DNA from: Acetatifactor muris
Lineage (GTDB): Bacteria > Bacillota > Clostridia > Lachnospirales > Lachnospiraceae
NCBI RefSeq assembly: GCF_024623325.1
Contig: NZ_JANJZD010000003.1
Span: 222,382-286,381 of the forward strand
Direction of reading: 5' to 3'
DNA length: 64,000 nt
Positions 61,710 to 64,000 of the stretch are shown here, piece after piece. The position numbers and the translations under genes were made by a program. The notes under the pieces were generated by a model. That model did not search any database. It was given only the letters and a program-made list of their open reading frames with translations, and was not told the DNA's origin. Positions within the stretch are counted from its first letter, which is position 1, and each line of letters begins with the position of its first letter.

Positions 61710-61904
61710 ATGGTAGATTACAGCCCACTATGGAAGACTATGGCAGAAAAACATATATCGCAATACTATTTGATAAAACATGGGGATATAGACACTAAGA
61801 CCATATACAACTTAAGGAAAAATGGAAACATTACCATTCTGACACTTGAAAAATTGTGCCGCGCTTTGGATTGTTCGCCAAATGATATTGTCAGATTTAC
61901 CTAG
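61710..61904 (+). CDS. Cro/C1-type helix-turn-helix regulator (64 aa)
   Basis: Small XRE-family protein of the YozG type. MVDYSPLWKTMAEKHISQYY, then IDTKTIYNLRKNGNITILTL and LCRALDCSPNDIV form a single helix-turn-helix domain. ATG at 61710 follows GGAGG at 8 nt; an ATG 15 bp earlier overlaps that site. TATAAT precedes it at about 61672. Element-borne, divergent from the 95-residue gene, and probably regulates that intergenic region. Confidence 0.8.
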   Translation: MVDYSPLWKTMAEKHISQYYLIKHGDIDTKTIYNLRKNGNITILTLEKLCRALDCSPNDIVRFT

Positions 61905-62043
61905 ATATTTATACTATAGAATAAAGCCATATGAGAGTCTTCCCACATGGCTTTACTTACCTTTATTTATACTTTTTCATTTAGACACTTTGTAGACAGT
62001 GTGCATTCCTCCTTGATTTTATTGGCTTTCGAAGGCTGAAAAA

Positions 62044-62066
62044 GGTTCGAGTCCAGTCTATCGCTC
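62044..62066 (+). other. Attachment-site duplication, distal copy (attR-like)
   Basis: Direct repeat of the tRNA-Gly 3' end (one C-to-A change from 60878-60900). It defines a 1.17-kb island between the copies. The tRNA 5' part is absent here, so it is not a gene. Confidence 0.85.
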
Positions 62067-62220
62067 TGGTTAATGTGCAGCGGAATCCCATAAAATGTGG
62101 GGTTCCGCTGTTTTTTGTGTACATGGCATGAACATGTACTCGCCCTGTCTCTCTATCCGTTTCAATGTCTCAATGGCTTTCGGAACCAGTATCACCACGA
62201 CAAAACGAACAGAAGCCGCC
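62067..62220 (-). pseudogene. Second, shorter integrase-end remnant with duplicated terminator
   Basis: After the distal att copy the tRNA terminator is repeated (62079-62116). A stretch of about 48 bp at 62148-62195 is then identical to 61152-61199 in the integrase remnant (the ETLKRIERQR segment). Most of the integrase between is deleted. This indicates two successive insertions of related elements at the same tRNA, both now decayed. No other gene is seen in 61905-62241. Confidence 0.7.
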
Positions 62221-62241
62221 CCGGAAAGCATCCGATATTGG

Positions 62242-63300
62242 CTATTCTGTTACTATACCGCGGTCTTTCCGCCATTCCAGATACTCCCGCTCCAATACCT
62301 GGGCATATGGGTCATTCATGGCCTTCCCGGCGGCAATTGCCTTTGAATAAAGGTTTCCATACCAGGCAGACCGGGACTTGCTCTTCAGCTCTGCTTTTAT
62401 CCGCTTCCACAGCCCGTCATTTTCCCCGGAGCATGTTTCAGAATTGCTTTCCGACAGATGGCGGGAATGATTTTTCATACACGCTCCGGAAACCTGGGCA
62501 ATCACTTCGCAGCATTCCTCCAGGATATCGTCAAACAGACGAATTCCTCTGATTTCTCCGCAGTCCATGGTTTCCAGAACCAATCTGCAGTACCTGGCCC
62601 CTTCCCCATAGTCCCCCACATCCAGATAATGGCGAATCAAATCCCGGTATCCTGCAATGATGTCCCTCGCCTTTCCCGAATCTGCCTCCAAAGTTTCCTG
62701 CAGCTGCTCCAGATAGAGCTTCTCGTTTTCCCCCTCTCTGCCCAGACAGGCCTGAAATTCGATCAGCATCCTGCGGTTGGAATGGTTCCAGCCCGCCCCA
62801 TCCTCCGTCTCCTTTTTCCAGGCCTCCACCAACAGGCCCATCACATCCTTATACTCCAGTTCCCGGCACAGATAAATACAATCCAGAAGGTCATTCCTGT
62901 CGAACGCCTCCTCAACCGTATCTTCCGGGTCATAACCGCAGGCGCAGTCAAAATTCGCATTCTTTGCCTGCTCAAACAGACTGTCGTACTTGTGGTCCTG
63001 GTTATACTTCCTCAACAGCCATGTCAAAATACACAGAGTACTCCCGATGCCCTGGAAGGAATTGTTCTCCCTGTCCTTCAGCTCCTCCCGGAACAGATAT
63101 TCTACTATATTCTCGTCGTCAATCTGATCATACAGAAGGTAATAGGCCAGTCGCAGGCGGTTGGTGTAATTGGCGTCGTCCGTGCCCCATTCTCCGTTCT
63201 GGAATTCCTTATAACAGACCAGACCTGCATCCCCGGCTTTCAGAGCCTCGTACACCTTCCGCTGCTCTTCCAGTTTCTCTTTCAGCTGATTCCTTATCAT
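62242..63300 (-). CDS. Helical-repeat protein of unknown function (352 aa)
   Basis: Not recognised. Mostly alpha-helical with TPR-like spacing (NRLRLAYYLLYDQIDDENIV; DIIAGYRDLIRHYLDVGDYG; GARYCRLVLETMDCGEI). It is rich in cysteine (CACGYDPED, ECCEVIAQVSGAC). No signal peptide or membrane segment. ATG at 63298-63300 overlaps the stop of the upstream membrane-protein gene by 4 bp (ATGA) and has GGAGG at 8 nt, so the two are translationally coupled. The 3' end abuts the decayed island at the tRNA. Confidence 0.7.
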   Translation of the reverse strand: MIRNQLKEKLEEQRKVYEALKAGDAGLVCYKEFQNGEWGTDDANYTNRLRLAYYLLYDQIDDENIVEYLFREELKDRENNSFQGIGSTLCILTWLLRKYNQDHKYDSLFEQAKNANFDCACGYDPEDTVEEAFDRNDLLDCIYLCRELEYKDVMGLLVEAWKKETEDGAGWNHSNRRMLIEFQACLGREGENEKLYLEQLQETLEADSGKARDIIAGYRDLIRHYLDVGDYGEGARYCRLVLETMDCGEIRGIRLFDDILEECCEVIAQVSGACMKNHSRHLSESNSETCSGENDGLWKRIKAELKSKSRSAWYGNLYSKAIAAGKAMNDPYAQVLEREYLEWRKDRGIVTE

Positions 63301-63812
63301 ATTGACTTCCTCCGCCTGTACCATAAGACACACCAGGCCCCCAGGTAAAACAGAATATATGCCGCCGACGCCCCCAGTAACAGCAAATCCCTTCTTCGCA
63401 GGCCCGCCGTATAGCGCTCCGCATCCAACTCCGGCGCCACGGTGATATAGGCCCCCGAACTCAAAATGCTTAGAACCCTGCGTTCCACAGTCACCCCCGC
63501 ATCCACGGTCTTCTCTCCGCTCTCACGGCTGACAGCCCTTTCCTCCCACCGATACCCCTTTGCCTCCGTATCCCTGTAATAGACCATGTAAACGGTTTTG
63601 GTGGGATTCATGCGCTTCTCCCGTCCGGTTCCGGTATTCTCCACCTGGACCGGCAGCACCTGGTAAGGCCGGAAGGTATAGACACCTTTATCCTCGTAAC
63701 TTTCCGCCGGAAGAATATCCAAATAGTCCTGTACGGAAAGAAAGCCCGTTACCGCTGCCAGAAGAAAGAGCATTAGACCCGCCGTGAAAAGAATTGCTCT
63801 TAATTTTTCCAT
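63297..63812 (-). CDS. Membrane protein of unknown function, DUF3592-like layout (171 aa)
   Basis: One N-terminal helix (LRAILFTAGLMLFLLAAVTG), an exposed beta-rich domain of about 110 residues (TVYMVYYRDTEAKGYRWEER; ITVAPELDAERYTAGL), and a C-terminal helix (LLLLGASAAYILFYLGAWCV) with a basic end. This two-helix layout recalls DUF3592-type proteins, without a firm match. Coupled by a 4-bp overlap to the helical-repeat gene, so the two products may work together at the membrane. Confidence 0.65.
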   Translation of the reverse strand: MEKLRAILFTAGLMLFLLAAVTGFLSVQDYLDILPAESYEDKGVYTFRPYQVLPVQVENTGTGREKRMNPTKTVYMVYYRDTEAKGYRWEERAVSRESGEKTVDAGVTVERRVLSILSSGAYITVAPELDAERYTAGLRRRDLLLLGASAAYILFYLGAWCVLWYRRRKSI

Positions 63813-63918
63813 GAAATCCTCCCATTTATCAGCTTCCCATATCCAGATTGTAGGATTGACACAATTATACTACTGTAGTGACATGTTGATATATAGATAA
63901 ATTATGCTGGTAAATACA

Positions 63919-63949
63919 GCCGTTTTGGTATATACTAAGAAAAAAACGG
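63919..63949 (+). other. Hairpin just before the transposase-like start
   Basis: Perfect 8-bp inverted repeat GCCGTTTT/AAAACGGC with a 15-nt loop containing TATACT, 11 bp before the ATG at 63961. It may hide the ribosome site in readthrough transcripts, as some insertion sequences do, or be part of the element's left end. Confidence 0.4.
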
Positions 63950-63960
63950 CGGTGATTCCT

Positions 63961-64000
63961 ATGGCAAGACCCAGAAAATATGTAATCAAGCTTACGGAAG
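63961..64000 (+). CDS. Start of a probable IS630-type transposase (cut by right edge)
   Basis: Only 13 codons are in the window: MARPRKYVIKLTE. This opening resembles IS630-family transposases, which often begin MARPxKY and continue into a helix-turn-helix. There is GGCGG 9 nt upstream and a hairpin just before. The call depends on the sequence beyond the edge. Confidence 0.45.
   Translation, partial: MARPRKYVIKLTE

Overview
The window looks like chromosomal DNA of an anaerobic gut Clostridium of the Lachnospiraceae type (Bacillota). This is inferred from the complete six-subunit Rnf operon, a Na+-translocating biotin decarboxylase cluster, a SleB-type cortex hydrolase, CIRCE-controlled chaperones, strong AGGAGG ribosome sites, and glycoside hydrolases for arabinoxylan and fructan/arabinan-type substrates. 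Almost all genes lie on the minus strand, in short operons bounded by clear intrinsic terminators.

Layout. 1-3.6 kb: the 5' part of thrC, then two tandem coiled-coil paralogues of unknown function and the tail relic of a third. 3.6-7.3 kb: a heterodimeric ABC exporter with one degenerate ATP site. 7.5-9.9 kb: an Rpn-type nuclease, divergent from a GH172 (DUF2961) enzyme. 9.9-16.5 kb: hisS-aspS-phosphopantetheinyl transferase, an orphan serine recombinase, and pgi. 16.6-18.5 kb: two wall hydrolases (SleB-like, GH25). 18.5-23.5 kb: rnfCDGEAB. 23.8-30 kb: an RNase H-like exonuclease facing a chain of flavoprotein-cmk-ispH-rpsA-cheR. 30.1-35.6 kb: a five-gene Na+-pump decarboxylase cluster carrying two different carboxyltransferases. 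35.7-39 kb: a LytTR regulator with a LiaF-like protein, a small protein and a GtrII-like membrane glycosyltransferase. 39.3-41.3 kb: groES-groEL under CIRCE. 42-43.6 kb: a DUF1905/cysteine-peptidase-like fusion and an AraC regulator.

43.7-44.5 kb is the most unusual stretch. It is gene-free and holds two homologous, convergent copies of a roughly 180-nt structured element. Their stems covary and both 3' stems run into a U-tract. I read them as a pair of structured non-coding RNAs that I cannot assign to a known family.

44.6-54.9 kb: a SpoIID-like peptidoglycan-binding protein, htpG with its own CIRCE element and a charged linker, a PrsA-like foldase, ilvE, folA, a beta-CASP hydrolase, an acyltransferase and a TVP38-family protein. 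55-60.6 kb: an arabinoxylan-type locus (GH10, GH127, a large unassigned glycosidase-like protein) with a coiled-coil protein built on 21-bp DNA repeats. 60.7-62.2 kb: tRNA-Gly(GCC) with a decayed island at its 3' end, bounded by a 23-bp duplication of the tRNA end. The window closes with two membrane/unknown genes and the first codons of a probable transposase.

Taken together, Rnf (ion pumping from ferredoxin), the Na+-dependent decarboxylase and the sugar enzymes fit a fermentative, Na+- or H+-economy anaerobe. All functional calls come from motif recognition by eye; no database search was run.
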